A DNA stretch of 64,000 nt, from NCBI GenBank assembly GCA_050633825.1, contig JBOEHG010000011.1:62001-126000 (forward strand). The letters are read 5' to 3'. This DNA comes from CANLBN01 sp050633825 (GTDB taxonomy: Bacteria > Pseudomonadota > Gammaproteobacteria > Pseudomonadales > Cellvibrionaceae). Shown one piece after another: positions 17,508-27,123 of this stretch. The notes beneath the pieces were generated by a model. It was not told the DNA's origin and searched no databases. It worked only from the letters and a program-made list of their open reading frames with translations. Each line of letters starts with the position of its first letter. Position 1 is the first letter of the stretch. The translations under genes and the position numbers were made by a program.

Positions 17508-18141
17508 TAACGACGTTCTCTCTACTTTTATACAGTTGATTATTGATAATATATTCGTACACGTTCTGTGCCAATTGACTCGGCACCTCTTCTGCCGCAA
17601 GTTGGCGACGTATTTCTGTTGCAGATATATCAACTTGCTTTTGGTTTAAGGCTACTACACTGCCCGCCACTTTTTTCTCTATATCACTCACATCAGAATC
17701 GTTAAGCAAATCAGACAAAATACCTGATGCAGGCAAAACAAAACCAGGGCGAAGAAAAACACCTATATGCGCTAGCTTTAATAGCTCTTGCCATCGGTGC
17801 CATTGTGTCAAACTAGCATAAGCATCCGCGCCCATTAGTAAAACAATACTGACATCAGGCCCCAATTCTTTACGTAAATCTTTTAAGGTATCTACCGTAT
17901 AGGATGGCCCTTCTCTGCGCATTTCCCGATCATCAATGGATAAACCATCAATACCTTCAATCGCCAGCTGAAGTAAACACACCCGCTGCTCACTGGTTAG
18001 TTGTGGCTGTTCGCGGTGAGGCGGTTGATGGCAAGGCATCAACCTGACTTCTGCGAGATTTAAACATTGCTTGGCTTCTAGGGCCATTTGAATATGCCCT
18101 AGGTGCACTGGGTCAAATGTACCGCCCAACAGTCCAATCAT
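17497..18141 (-). CDS. nadD: nicotinate-nucleotide adenylyltransferase
   Basis: NadD joins nicotinate mononucleotide and ATP to form deamido-NAD. The 214-residue protein has the nucleotidyltransferase motif GLLGGTFDPVHLGHIQMA with the HxGH-type site, the substrate block MPCHQPPHREQP, VLLMGADAYASLTQWHRWQE and the C-terminal SATEIRRQLA, which is the ISSTxxR-type signature. It sits between proA and rsfS, a standard gammaproteobacterial order. Confidence 0.95.
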   Translation of the reverse strand: MIGLLGGTFDPVHLGHIQMALEAKQCLNLAEVRLMPCHQPPHREQPQLTSEQRVCLLQLAIEGIDGLSIDDREMRREGPSYTVDTLKDLRKELGPDVSIVLLMGADAYASLTQWHRWQELLKLAHIGVFLRPGFVLPASGILSDLLNDSDVSDIEKKVAGSVVALNQKQVDISATEIRRQLAAEEVPSQLAQNVYEYIINNQLYKSRENVVNDN

Positions 18142-18161
18142 TTTTTCAGCCTGCTCGAAAA

Positions 18162-19427
18162 CTACTGTAGAATATGGCCGTCACCATACACAACCCATTT
18201 TTGAGAGGTTAGCCCTTCAAGGCCGACAGGGCCGCGTGCATGAATTTTGTCGGTAGAAATACCGATTTCAGCACCCAAGCCATATTCAAAACCATCCGCA
18301 AAACGCGTAGAGGCATTAACCATCACAGAACTGGAATCCACTTCAGTCATAAATTGGCGTGCACGGGAAACATCTTGAGTCACAATGGATTCAGTGTGCC
18401 CTGAACTATACGCAGCAATATGGTCCATCGCCTGCTGCATATCTTCGACAATGCGGATCGATAAAATAGGGGCTAAATATTCTGTAGCCCAATCCGTGTC
18501 AGTGGCAATATTCATCGGGGCAATCTCTTGTGTACGCGTGCAACCTCTAAGCTCCACCCCTTTTTCTTTATAGGCAGCAATTAGCTTTGGCAAAAAAGCG
18601 TCCGCGATAGGCGCTGCAACAAGCAACGTTTCCATTGCATTACAAACACCATAGCGATGGGTTTTTGAATTCAGAGCAATATCAAAGGCTTTGTCGAGAT
18701 CAGCTTTATCATCCACATAAACATGACAGATACCATCAAGGTGTTTAATGACCGACACAGTAGCATTCGCACTGATACGTTCGATCAAGCCTTTACCACC
18801 ACGAGGAACAATAACATCGACATAATCATTCATGGTGATCAGCTCACCCACTGCTTCACGATCAATCGTCTCAATAACCTGAACTGCTGCCGCAGGTAAG
18901 CCCGCCGCCTCTAAACCTTGCTGAATACAACGAGCAATTGCCTGATTAGAATTCAGCGCCTCTTTACCGCCGCGCAATATAGTGGCATTGCCAGACTTTA
19001 GACAAAGGCTTGCCGCATCGATAGTGACATTAGGCCGCGATTCATAAATAATGCCCACGACCCCTAAAGGCACTCGCATTTTTCCGACCTGAATCCCACT
19101 TGGGCGGTAGCTCATATCGGTCACCTCACCACAAGGGTCAGGTAGAGCAGCCACTTGCTGCAAACCTTCAATCATTTGATCAATGCCCTTATCATCCAAA
19201 CTCAACCGATCCAACAGTGCGCTATCCAAGCCATCTTGCTCACCTTGCTGCATATCTTGCTTATTTGCAGCCAGTAGCGCCGGTCTATTCGTATTTAACG
19301 CATCCGCTATAGCGAGTAACGCTGCATTCTTTTTACCGGTATTGGCAGCAGCAATCTGACGCGAGGCTTCACGGGCATCCTTCCCCAGAGTACGAATATA
19401 ATCTTTGACGTTCATTTCTATTAACAT
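18162..19427 (-). CDS. proA: gamma-glutamyl phosphate reductase
   Basis: ProA reduces gamma-glutamyl phosphate in the second step of proline synthesis. The 421-residue protein shows PLGVVGIIYESRPNVTIDAASLC, LRGGKEALNSN, VIVPRGGKGLIERI and the catalytic cysteine in YGVCNAMETLLV. The C-terminal NASTRFADGFEYGLGAEIGIST, KIHARGPVGLEGLTS block is complete. The first ATG is at 19427 and a second lies four codons in (19415); neither has a clear ribosome site. proB is not in this window. Confidence 0.95.
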   Translation of the reverse strand: MLIEMNVKDYIRTLGKDAREASRQIAAANTGKKNAALLAIADALNTNRPALLAANKQDMQQGEQDGLDSALLDRLSLDDKGIDQMIEGLQQVAALPDPCGEVTDMSYRPSGIQVGKMRVPLGVVGIIYESRPNVTIDAASLCLKSGNATILRGGKEALNSNQAIARCIQQGLEAAGLPAAAVQVIETIDREAVGELITMNDYVDVIVPRGGKGLIERISANATVSVIKHLDGICHVYVDDKADLDKAFDIALNSKTHRYGVCNAMETLLVAAPIADAFLPKLIAAYKEKGVELRGCTRTQEIAPMNIATDTDWATEYLAPILSIRIVEDMQQAMDHIAAYSSGHTESIVTQDVSRARQFMTEVDSSSVMVNASTRFADGFEYGLGAEIGISTDKIHARGPVGLEGLTSQKWVVYGDGHILQ

Positions 19428-19613
19428 GATTTGATATTGGCTCTAAATTTCATTCACCGAAAGAGCCCATAATAGACTCTTTACATAAACTATTGGCATT
19501 ATACAGTGATATGCAGCTTTTTCAGTGATTTGTGACAAATATGGGCTATTATTAGTAACGCTAGCGAGCGCCCTTAAATAGTTGCGCGTGCGCTGACTGC
19601 AACCAAGTCAATA

Positions 19614-21617
19614 ATGATAAACAAACTGGTGCATATTATGAACACCCAAAACAAGCAGCGATTGCACTTTTTTAAAACATTACTGCTTTTAGTACCACTG
19701 CTATTGGCAGGGCATACATCTACTGATGCGCAGCCTGTTGATAAAGCACAAGTCGTCGTTTCCTACACTTACAATTTTGCTAAAAATATTCGCTGGCCAA
19801 ACGAAAGCGCTAAAAAAACATTCAACATTGGGCTTTTTCAAGTAAGCGATAAAGCCTTAGCGAACGAATTTCTGAAACTCAATAATGCAGCCACCATCAA
19901 AAGCGCCCCCATTAGAGTACGCGAAACACGAAATATTCGCACACTGAAAAATTACGACCTTATCTTTGTCGGCGCCAACGACGACAAGACCGTTTCACAA
20001 ATTCAAACACTGATTGAAGGCAGCCCGATTTTGATGGTGACATCCAACTATGACAATAAACGCTTAGTGATGATTAACCTGTTTGAAACAAAAACACAGC
20101 AAGTACAATTCGAGGTCAATAAAGCTAACCTGTTAAACAATAATCTTACGCCCCTACCGGAACTTATATTACTAGGCGGAACAGAAATTGATGTTGCCAA
20201 GCTTTTTCGCCAAGGGCAAAGCTCATTAATCAAAATACAAAACCAACTTTCTTCACAACAACAAAAACTGGCCAACCTACAATCCAAAATCAACAGCCAA
20301 GAGGAAAACAACACAAGATTGATTGGCCAGATGAGAAAATTGAACAACGATATTCTAAACACCAAAAAATTAAACACGGAGCTTGCTCAAGAATTAACCT
20401 TACTTGAAAAAACAATTGAAGAAAGCCGAGATATTATCAAACAGCAAAAAACTGAAATCACAGACAGCCAAAATCAAAAGAAGATACTGATAGAACAAGT
20501 CAATCAGCGCAACAAGGAACTAGATCAAAAACAAGTGCAACTACTAGAGCGGCAAAGGGATCTTGATTTAATTAGCGAAACTATTACCAGTAAAGAAACT
20601 GAGCTGGTTGAACTTAACTCAACAATTAATCGCCAAGAGAACGAATTACAAAGCCAGCGTGACTCGATAGAAAAGCTCGATGAGCTGGTCAGTGCCCAAA
20701 AACGGTCTCTCTATTTTTTATGGGGTCTCGTCGCAGCTGGGACAACATTATTTTTCGTCGTCATTTTCGCCTATAGAACAAAACGCAGGGATAACGAACG
20801 ACTCGCGAGAAGGAGTCACGAATTACAAATTGCCCGCGATAAACTTGAAGTCGCGAAACGCAAAGCAGAAGCAGCCAACAGAGCGAAAGGTGCATTCTTA
20901 TCACTAATGAGCCATGAGCTGAGAACACCACTACAGTCTATTATTGGCTATACCGATTTAATTATTGAAGAATTAAAAATGGAAGGCGACATTTCGTATA
21001 TGGATCAACTCATAAGGGTAAACACCAATGGAGAACGGCTATTAGAGCTTATCAACAACACGCTTGACCTTGCTAAAATCGAGGCTGGAAAAATGAAAGT
21101 CGAACTCACGCCTATACATATAGACTCACTAGTAGAAGAAGCGATCAGCAATGTTAAACCCTTACTGGCTAAAAATAAAAACGAACTCAAAATAGACATT
21201 GATAACAATCAATATATGCCCGAAGTCGATTATGACAAATTACTATTGATGTTGGTTAATCTGCTCAGCAATGCCACTAAATTTACGAAACAAGGCATAA
21301 TTACTATCGACGTAAAAAACACGCCTCAACAACTTTCAATCGCTGTCAAAGATACCGGCATCGGCTTAACCAAAGAACAGTTAGAGTACGTTTTTAATCG
21401 TTTCCACCAAGTAAGCCATGGCGGCACCAAAAAATTTAAAGGCACTGGCCTAGGACTCTCTATCACCCAGCATTTCTGCGAAATAATGGGCGGGAATATT
21501 CATGCAGAGAGCAATCAAGATAAAGGGGCTGCCTTTATTGTGGATATCCCTTTACCGGTTGTTATTACAGAGAAAAAATTTATAGGCATTGAAGGCGAAG
21601 AAGAAGTTGCCGCCTAA
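19614..21617 (+). CDS. histidine kinase with an N-terminal YfiR (DUF4154) domain
   Basis: A 667-residue membrane sensor kinase. After a signal segment (about residues 15-38) comes a periplasmic YfiR/DUF4154-like domain (about 42-185: VVSYTYNFAKNIRWPNES, YDLIFVGANDD, MINLFETKTQQVQFEVN). A long coiled coil follows (about 190-365), then one membrane segment (about 367-387). The kinase core has the H-box SLMSHELRTPLQS with His434, and an ATPase domain with NLLSNATKFT, KDTGIGL and GTGLGLSI. No receiver domain and no response regulator gene lie beside it. In Pseudomonas YfiR is a separate repressor of the cyclase YfiN; here the fold is fused to the kinase. A TonB receptor follows after 191 bases. 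Confidence 0.85.
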   Translation: MINKLVHIMNTQNKQRLHFFKTLLLLVPLLLAGHTSTDAQPVDKAQVVVSYTYNFAKNIRWPNESAKKTFNIGLFQVSDKALANEFLKLNNAATIKSAPIRVRETRNIRTLKNYDLIFVGANDDKTVSQIQTLIEGSPILMVTSNYDNKRLVMINLFETKTQQVQFEVNKANLLNNNLTPLPELILLGGTEIDVAKLFRQGQSSLIKIQNQLSSQQQKLANLQSKINSQEENNTRLIGQMRKLNNDILNTKKLNTELAQELTLLEKTIEESRDIIKQQKTEITDSQNQKKILIEQVNQRNKELDQKQVQLLERQRDLDLISETITSKETELVELNSTINRQENELQSQRDSIEKLDELVSAQKRSLYFLWGLVAAGTTLFFVVIFAYRTKRRDNERLARRSHELQIARDKLEVAKRKAEAANRAKGAFLSLMSHELRTPLQSIIGYTDLIIEELKMEGDISYMDQLIRVNTNGERLLELINNTLDLAKIEAGKMKVELTPIHIDSLVEEAISNVKPLLAKNKNELKIDIDNNQYMPEVDYDKLLLMLVNLLSNATKFTKQGIITIDVKNTPQQLSIAVKDTGIGLTKEQLEYVFNRFHQVSHGGTKKFKGTGLGLSITQHFCEIMGGNIHAESNQDKGAAFIVDIPLPVVITEKKFIGIEGEEEVAA

Positions 21618-21808
21618 CATCAAAAACAAAAGAATGTTACAGGAAAACGATAAAAAGGCACAAAAATCAACCAACGGAAGCATAAAGTGAAGCTAACAAA
21701 ACCTAAATTAAAGACCTCTTTAGTGCGAACAGTAAAAACGGTTTCATTTTTCTTACAAGGTGAGTATTATGACAAACAAATTAGGTTTATAACAATCGCC
21801 ATAGGGAG

Positions 21809-23965
21809 ATGCATTCGTCTAAGTGGTCCACAAAAACCATGGTAATGAAAACAAAACGTAAAACCTTAAGCATACTACTATTAAGCTTTCAGCTTAGCGC
21901 TGTCGCAGTGGCCAGCAATGGCAACAAAGACCTTGATTATCTCTCCCTCAGCCTTGAAGAACTGGGCAAAATAAAAATTTCTATTGCAACAGGTAACAAC
22001 ACCACCGTTGAGCAAGCACCTGCTGTTGCTTCCGTCATTACCGCACAACAAATTGAAGCCATGGGAGCGCGCACATTAGATGAAGTGCTAGAAACTGTTC
22101 CAGGCTTACATGTTGCCTTATCAGGCACCAATAGGCTTGACTCTATTTATTCTATACGAGGAATACATACCAGCTTTAACCCTCAAGTCCTATTACTTGT
22201 TAACGGCTCACCAATTCAATGGCCGGTACAGGGCGGAAGACCAATATTATTCCGTCAATCGGTTAATAATATTGCACGAATTGAAGTTATTCGCGGCCCC
22301 GGTTCGGCCATTTACGGAGCAGACGCATTTTCAGGCGTTATCAACATTATTACTAAATCAGCAAACGACATAGCCGGAACTGAAGCTGGGTTTAGAGCAG
22401 GCTCATTTGATTACCGAGAAACTTGGGTCCAAACAGGATATCAACTAAATAATTGGAGCATTATATACAACCTAAACATCCAACAAAGCGACGGCGATCC
22501 TGAGCGTAAAATAAATTCAGATTTACAAACGTTGCTAGACGCGGCTGGCACTTCCGCTTCGCTTGCACCAGGATCACTATCAACACGATATGATATTTTA
22601 GATTCATCCATTGGCCTAGAAAATGATAATTGGAAGATTAACTTTAGAGCATGGATATCTGATGATACGGGCAACGGAGCAGGTGGAGCTCAAGCACTAG
22701 ACCCTAGCTCAGGAGACAACTATAAACTTTATACCGGCGACGCCACCTTTACCACTAAAAGTTGGGCCAAAAACTGGACAAACTCCATCAAAATTAACTA
22801 CGCAAGATTTGAAGCAGATGTTAACTTCATACTCCTGCCACCCGGAACCACAATTGAGATAAGTCCTACTGATGGAAACTTTAGTCCCGGATCCGGTTTT
22901 CCAGTTACTTTTACTGATGGACTTATCGGAAAACCCAGCGTTACATCTGAAGACACACAACTAGAATTCAGGAACACCTATCAAGGCTTAAAAGCACACA
23001 GAATAAGAATAGCTTTTGGTAGTCGTCATCAATCAGTAGACACAAGTGAAATGAAAAATTTTGGCCCCGGCGTCATTACTGACCCAACCATTTCACCAGT
23101 TACTGGAACTCTCACGGATGTTACAGACACAGACAATGTTTACCTAGAAAATGAATCTAGAACCGTGAATTACTTTTCAATTCAAGACGAATGGGCAATC
23201 AATACCAACTGGCAACTAGTCAGCGGGGTTCGATATGACAATTACTCAGATTTCGGAGACACTACAAACCCTAGAATAGCCTTAGTCTGGAAAACAAACT
23301 CAGAGCTGACCACCAAACTACTCTACGGCAGCGCCTTTAGAGCACCCTCTTTTGGCGAACTGGGCTTTAAAAACAATCCTAGCGCACTAGGAAACCCTGA
23401 CTTAGCGCCCGAGAAAATTGATACTTATGAAATTTCTTTTAACTATCAACCATACTCGAAACTGCAAACCACAGTCAGCTTATTCTCATATCAAGCCAAA
23501 GATTTAATTAACGGCTCCCCATCAGAAAATACTAGAGACCAAGAAGGTAAAGGCCTCGAATGGGAGCTCAACTGGGAAATTAATGATCAATGGCGTATTA
23601 GCAGCAGCTATGCACTACAAGAATCAGAAGACAGCGATACTGGAGTTGATATTGCGGATGCTCCAGGCCAACAACTTACCTTAAATGCTTATTGGAAAAT
23701 AGCCCCGCAATGGCTACTCAGCACTCAAGCCAACTGGGTAGCCGACAGAAAAAGGGCTGATGGTGATAACCGGGAAGCTATTAGCGACTACACACTGATT
23801 GATATGACACTCAAACGTAAGAATATCTACAAAAATCTCGATATTTCATTGGGCATACGCAACGTTTTCGACAGAGATGCCAGAGAACCCAGTGATGGCA
23901 CAATACCGGGTGACTTTTTATTAGAAAGCAGAAGCCTATGGGGAGAGGTCCGCTACCAATTCTAA
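21809..23965 (+). CDS. TonB-dependent outer-membrane receptor
   Basis: A receptor of about 718 residues with a signal peptide (KRKTLSILLLSFQLSAVAVAS). The plug domain spans about residues 55-165 (APAVASVITAQQIEAMGART, LDEVLETVPGLHV, IEVIRGPGSAIYGADAFSGV). The beta-barrel ends in SLWGEVRYQF with the terminal aromatic. Plug motif VIRGPGSAIYG is typical of siderophore, cobalamin and colicin-type receptors. The start is uncertain: the ATG at 21809 is directly against a GGGAG, and in-frame ATGs at 21839 and 21845 fit the signal peptide better. Partner YfiR-kinase lies upstream. The ligand cannot be told from the sequence. Confidence 0.9.
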   Translation: MHSSKWSTKTMVMKTKRKTLSILLLSFQLSAVAVASNGNKDLDYLSLSLEELGKIKISIATGNNTTVEQAPAVASVITAQQIEAMGARTLDEVLETVPGLHVALSGTNRLDSIYSIRGIHTSFNPQVLLLVNGSPIQWPVQGGRPILFRQSVNNIARIEVIRGPGSAIYGADAFSGVINIITKSANDIAGTEAGFRAGSFDYRETWVQTGYQLNNWSIIYNLNIQQSDGDPERKINSDLQTLLDAAGTSASLAPGSLSTRYDILDSSIGLENDNWKINFRAWISDDTGNGAGGAQALDPSSGDNYKLYTGDATFTTKSWAKNWTNSIKINYARFEADVNFILLPPGTTIEISPTDGNFSPGSGFPVTFTDGLIGKPSVTSEDTQLEFRNTYQGLKAHRIRIAFGSRHQSVDTSEMKNFGPGVITDPTISPVTGTLTDVTDTDNVYLENESRTVNYFSIQDEWAINTNWQLVSGVRYDNYSDFGDTTNPRIALVWKTNSELTTKLLYGSAFRAPSFGELGFKNNPSALGNPDLAPEKIDTYEISFNYQPYSKLQTTVSLFSYQAKDLINGSPSENTRDQEGKGLEWELNWEINDQWRISSSYALQESEDSDTGVDIADAPGQQLTLNAYWKIAPQWLLSTQANWVADRKRADGDNREAISDYTLIDMTLKRKNIYKNLDISLGIRNVFDRDAREPSDGTIPGDFLLESRSLWGEVRYQF

Positions 23966-24133
23966 ACACCCCGTCTTGGCAACAGCCCAAAATCGATCAA
24001 AAAATGGTCTATTTTTGATCTAAATGAACATTATTTTAACCACCTTTCACAAAACATGATCACAGAGAAAAACAAAAGTAAAGGCACTACATCACATTTA
24101 TAGATTTTTTTGCTTGAAAATAGTATTTTTTTA

Positions 24134-24161
24134 TTGCAAAAGGTTAAAAAAACGACATAAT
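24134..24161 (+). promoter_or_regulatory. candidate sigma-70 promoter of the ThDP-enzyme operon
   Basis: TTGCAA (24134-24139) lies 16 bases before CATAAT (24156-24161), upstream of the large hairpin and the ThDP-enzyme gene. If used, the transcript would carry a leader of about 265 bases that includes the hairpin. The match is by eye only. Confidence 0.35.
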
Positions 24162-24222
24162 GGCGCCTATTATTGCTTAAGACCTTAGTTTCTAGTCCGT
24201 TGATAGTTGCAATTCGCAGTAA

Positions 24223-24282
24223 GAGAGCAAAATAAACACCATTGACCTGTATATCACTTTTAGGGCAATGGTATTTGCTCTC
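24223..24282 (+). promoter_or_regulatory. long imperfect hairpin in the operon leader
   Basis: GAGAGCAAA and ACCATTG on the left (24223-24243) pair with CAATGGT and TTTGCTCTC on the right (24266-24282), leaving a small internal bulge on the left and a loop of about 22 bases. No T-run follows, so it does not look like a terminator. It could be a leader control element or a protein-binding site for the downstream operon. Confidence 0.45.
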
Positions 24283-24432
24283 CCAACAGTCACGCTTATA
24301 TTTGATATTTGTCGAAACATATATTCCGTGCACTAAACTGTTAACTCATTGAATCTATTAAGAATACCTTTACTTATTCACCAAAGCTTTAACAAGAAAT
24401 CGTTTATATTTTTACCTCCCGGAGATGTACCC

Positions 24433-26250
24433 TTGGCTCAATCACTATTAGAAGTTGTTAAAAAAAATAGCGAATCAAATGATCAGAACGATCTGGCAGA
24501 GCTTATCGTACGTTATTTAGAACACCTTGATATCCAGCATGTTTTTGGCGTACCTGGTGGCGCTATCGAACCTATATATAATGCTCTGGCACGCAGCGAA
24601 CGCCGCGGTGGCCCACGCGCTGTTAATGCCTGCCATGAATCAGCCGCAGCTTATATGGCCGACGGCTACACAAGAGAAACCGGTAAGCTTGGCGTCTGTA
24701 TTGCCACATCTGGCCCTGGCGCCACCAATCTGATTACGGGTGTCGCCTGCGCCTATGACAATAATATCCCTATGCTGGTTATTACCGGCCAGCCTGCTAT
24801 CCCCTCTTTTGGAAAAGGCGCTCTACAAGAGTCCGCCTGCTCCGGCGTTAATGTACTAGGCATGTTTAACCACTGTACCAATTACAATTCTTTAGTTTCT
24901 CACCAGAATCAACTGGAAACAAAGCTCGTCAATGCATTGCTTACCGCCTATCAATCCAAAGGGCCAACTCACCTTTCTATTCCTGTTGATATTCTTCGTG
25001 AAACCACTGGCTTACCCAAGCCACGATTTAACCTTGTCGACAAATTGCATAGGAAATTATCCATTATGGATGAAGAGAGTGCGGATGACTTGGTCAATCT
25101 TCTAAAAGATAACAAACAACGTCCCGTCTTTTTTATCGGCTGCGGCGCAGTAGAAGCGATTGATGCCATTATGATGCTGGTTGAAATAACAGGCGCCTTA
25201 TTTGTTACCACACCCGACGCTAAAGGTCTGATTAACCCTTTACATACCGCTTACCGTGGTGTCTTTGGTCTGGGCGGGCACGACAGCGCCATTGACACCC
25301 TACAATTTAATAACAGCCTCACTGTTGCCTTTGGTACAGGTTTTGGCGAATTTTCCAGTAATGGCTGGTGTAAAAACCTTCTCAATGAAAAGCTGGTGCA
25401 TGTAGATGACACTTCAGATAATTTACTGCGATCACCCATGGCACAATTGCATGTACGCGGACGTATATTGACGATTTGTAATTATGTTGTTGAACAATTA
25501 CTGACCCAGCCGGGTGCATTTTCTGCATCGAGCAATAACCAATTAGTCAGTGAAAACACCAACCCCCATGTAAGTATGAGAGAACCCGATAAATATACCT
25601 CAGATGCCTCTCCCGTCAAACCTCAACGCTTAATGAAAGAATTATCAGAACGCTTTCCACCAAATACCCGCTTCTTAGCCGATGCAGGCAATAGCATGAT
25701 GTGGGCTCCTCACTACCTACAGTCGAGAAACCGTCGAGAACAACAAACCTATAACCCTACTAATAACTCATCGGAACGTCGCTCAGGTAGTGCCAGCTGG
25801 TTACGACTGACCCTTAACTTTGCGCCAATGGGCTGGGCTATTGGTGCCGCCGTTGGTGTCTCACAAGGTAACCCGGACTGTCCAACCGTTTGCATTACAG
25901 GAGATGGCTCCTACTTGATGAGCGGACAGGAAATTACGATTGCTGCCCAACAGGGCCTACCGGTTGTCTTTGTGATATTAAATGATGGCGTTTATGGCAT
26001 GGTCATGCATGGTCAACGCCTTGCTGGGGCTGAACCCATTGGCTTTAACTTACAAACCGTTAACTTTTCCAAACTTGCTAGCGCAATGGGCATAGCCAGC
26101 CATATTATCGAATCACCCAGTGACTTCGAACATATTGATTTTAAAGAAATACTGTCTCGTAAAGGTCCAACTCTGCTTGATGTACGTATTGATAAAGAAG
26201 AAGTCCCTCCAATGGTAAGCCGCCTAAAAACATTAGGCAGTGTTCAATAA
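24433..26250 (+). CDS. ThDP-dependent enzyme of the acetolactate synthase type
   Basis: About 605 residues. The ThDP glutamate is in ACHESAAAYMADGYTRE, next to SGPGATNLITGVACAYDNN and ITGQPA. The cofactor motif GDGSYLMSGQE leads to VILNDGVYGM. I place the start at a TTG at 24433, because GGAG lies eight bases before it; an upstream in-frame TTG at 24349 would add 28 residues with no ribosome site. An insertion around residues 375-400 and another near 440-460 (NPTNNSSERRSG) are not typical of IlvB/AlsS. No ilvN-type regulatory subunit and no ilvC or budA lies nearby; the next genes encode citrate-synthase-like proteins, so the acceptor may not be pyruvate. Substrate unknown. Confidence 0.8.
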   Translation: MAQSLLEVVKKNSESNDQNDLAELIVRYLEHLDIQHVFGVPGGAIEPIYNALARSERRGGPRAVNACHESAAAYMADGYTRETGKLGVCIATSGPGATNLITGVACAYDNNIPMLVITGQPAIPSFGKGALQESACSGVNVLGMFNHCTNYNSLVSHQNQLETKLVNALLTAYQSKGPTHLSIPVDILRETTGLPKPRFNLVDKLHRKLSIMDEESADDLVNLLKDNKQRPVFFIGCGAVEAIDAIMMLVEITGALFVTTPDAKGLINPLHTAYRGVFGLGGHDSAIDTLQFNNSLTVAFGTGFGEFSSNGWCKNLLNEKLVHVDDTSDNLLRSPMAQLHVRGRILTICNYVVEQLLTQPGAFSASSNNQLVSENTNPHVSMREPDKYTSDASPVKPQRLMKELSERFPPNTRFLADAGNSMMWAPHYLQSRNRREQQTYNPTNNSSERRSGSASWLRLTLNFAPMGWAIGAAVGVSQGNPDCPTVCITGDGSYLMSGQEITIAAQQGLPVVFVILNDGVYGMVMHGQRLAGAEPIGFNLQTVNFSKLASAMGIASHIIESPSDFEHIDFKEILSRKGPTLLDVRIDKEEVPPMVSRLKTLGSVQ

Positions 26251-26292
26251 ATCTTCGCTTTAGATATCTACTCTTAAACTTAATTAATTTTT

Positions 26293-27123
26293 ATGAAAGA
26301 ACGTAAGCACGATCAAGTGCGCAGCCGTAATGAGGCGTTCACCGAACGCACCAGTACTCGTATTTGGGGTGAACAAGCCTCAGAAGATAATCCGTATATT
26401 GCACAATCAACACTATGTCATGGTTATGACCTTTATGAGTTGATAAATAAAAGCAGCTTTATAGAAGTGTTTTATTTATTATTCAGAGGGGAATTGCCTT
26501 CAGCAGATGAGACCGAGCTGCTAGAAAAACTGATGATTGCCTTAATTAACCCCGGCCCACGGCACCCTGCAACACGCGCCGCAATGAATGCCGGTGTCGG
26601 TAAAAGTTTACCCGTACATATTCTTCCTATTGCAACCAGTGTTATGGGGGGGGACTATTTGGGCGGCGGTGAAATAGAACCGGCGATGCGCTTTCTACGA
26701 AAAGGGAAAAAAAATAACCCAGACGAATATGCACAAACGCTATTAGATGAAAATCAACACACTCACCCCCAAACAGATAACGAAGAATCGATTGCACCGG
26801 GCTTTGGTTCTCGTTTTGGCGGCATTGACCTAATAACTCACACTATTACTGAGCAACTTTTAACATTAAAGGGAGCCGGACCAACATTGCAATGGGCGCA
26901 TCAATTATCCTTACAGTTAAATAAAGCAGGGTTTGGCCTATTACCAACAGGCTTAGCCGCAGCGATCTTTTCAGATCTTGGTTTTCAACCAAGGGCTGGC
27001 GGTACACTATTCCAGTTAATCAGTGCGCCAGGGCTTGCGGCCCATGGTTTAGAGCTTGCCAATAGACCGTTTACGGCGATGCCTTATGTACGTGATGAAA
27101 ACTATTTTATAGAGGATAAATAA
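26293..27123 (+). CDS. citrate-synthase-fold protein A, catalytic residues replaced
   Basis: A 276-residue protein related to citrate synthase and to citryl-CoA lyase, much shorter than a full citrate synthase (about 430). It keeps the opening TRIWGEQ/GYDLYELI, a FRGELP block, NPGPRHPATRAAMNAG, MGGDYLGGGEI, and the C-terminal GLAAHGLELANRPF. The histidine of the GFGH signature is Ser173 here (PGFGSRFGG), and Thr219 stands where the catalytic Asp is expected (LLPTGLAA). A charged, His/Asn-rich insertion lies at about 137-165. Its stop overlaps the ATG of the next gene by one base. It probably pairs with that protein. Whether either one is an enzyme is open. Confidence 0.7.
   Translation: MKERKHDQVRSRNEAFTERTSTRIWGEQASEDNPYIAQSTLCHGYDLYELINKSSFIEVFYLLFRGELPSADETELLEKLMIALINPGPRHPATRAAMNAGVGKSLPVHILPIATSVMGGDYLGGGEIEPAMRFLRKGKKNNPDEYAQTLLDENQHTHPQTDNEESIAPGFGSRFGGIDLITHTITEQLLTLKGAGPTLQWAHQLSLQLNKAGFGLLPTGLAAAIFSDLGFQPRAGGTLFQLISAPGLAAHGLELANRPFTAMPYVRDENYFIEDK

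Larger units (their letters stand above)
23966..24432. other. intergenic leader with two inverted repeats
   Basis: No convincing gene is present in this 467-base stretch; the 100-codon minus-strand frame at 24031-24333 has no recognisable motif. It holds an inverted repeat at 23995-24020 (arms GATCAAAAA and TTTTTGATC), a possible promoter at 24134-24161 and a larger hairpin at 24223-24282. The composition is strongly AT-rich. Confidence 0.5.

Noticed and set aside
23995..24020. Inverted repeat GATCAAAAA/TTTTTGATC after the TonB receptor as a terminator.
   Set aside because: The arms are nearly all A-T and no T-run follows on the plus strand, so I list it only within the intergenic description.
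24031..24333. A 100-codon minus-strand frame in the leader of the ThDP operon.
   Set aside because: It spans the hairpin and the likely promoter, has a basic/hydrophobic random composition and no ribosome site.
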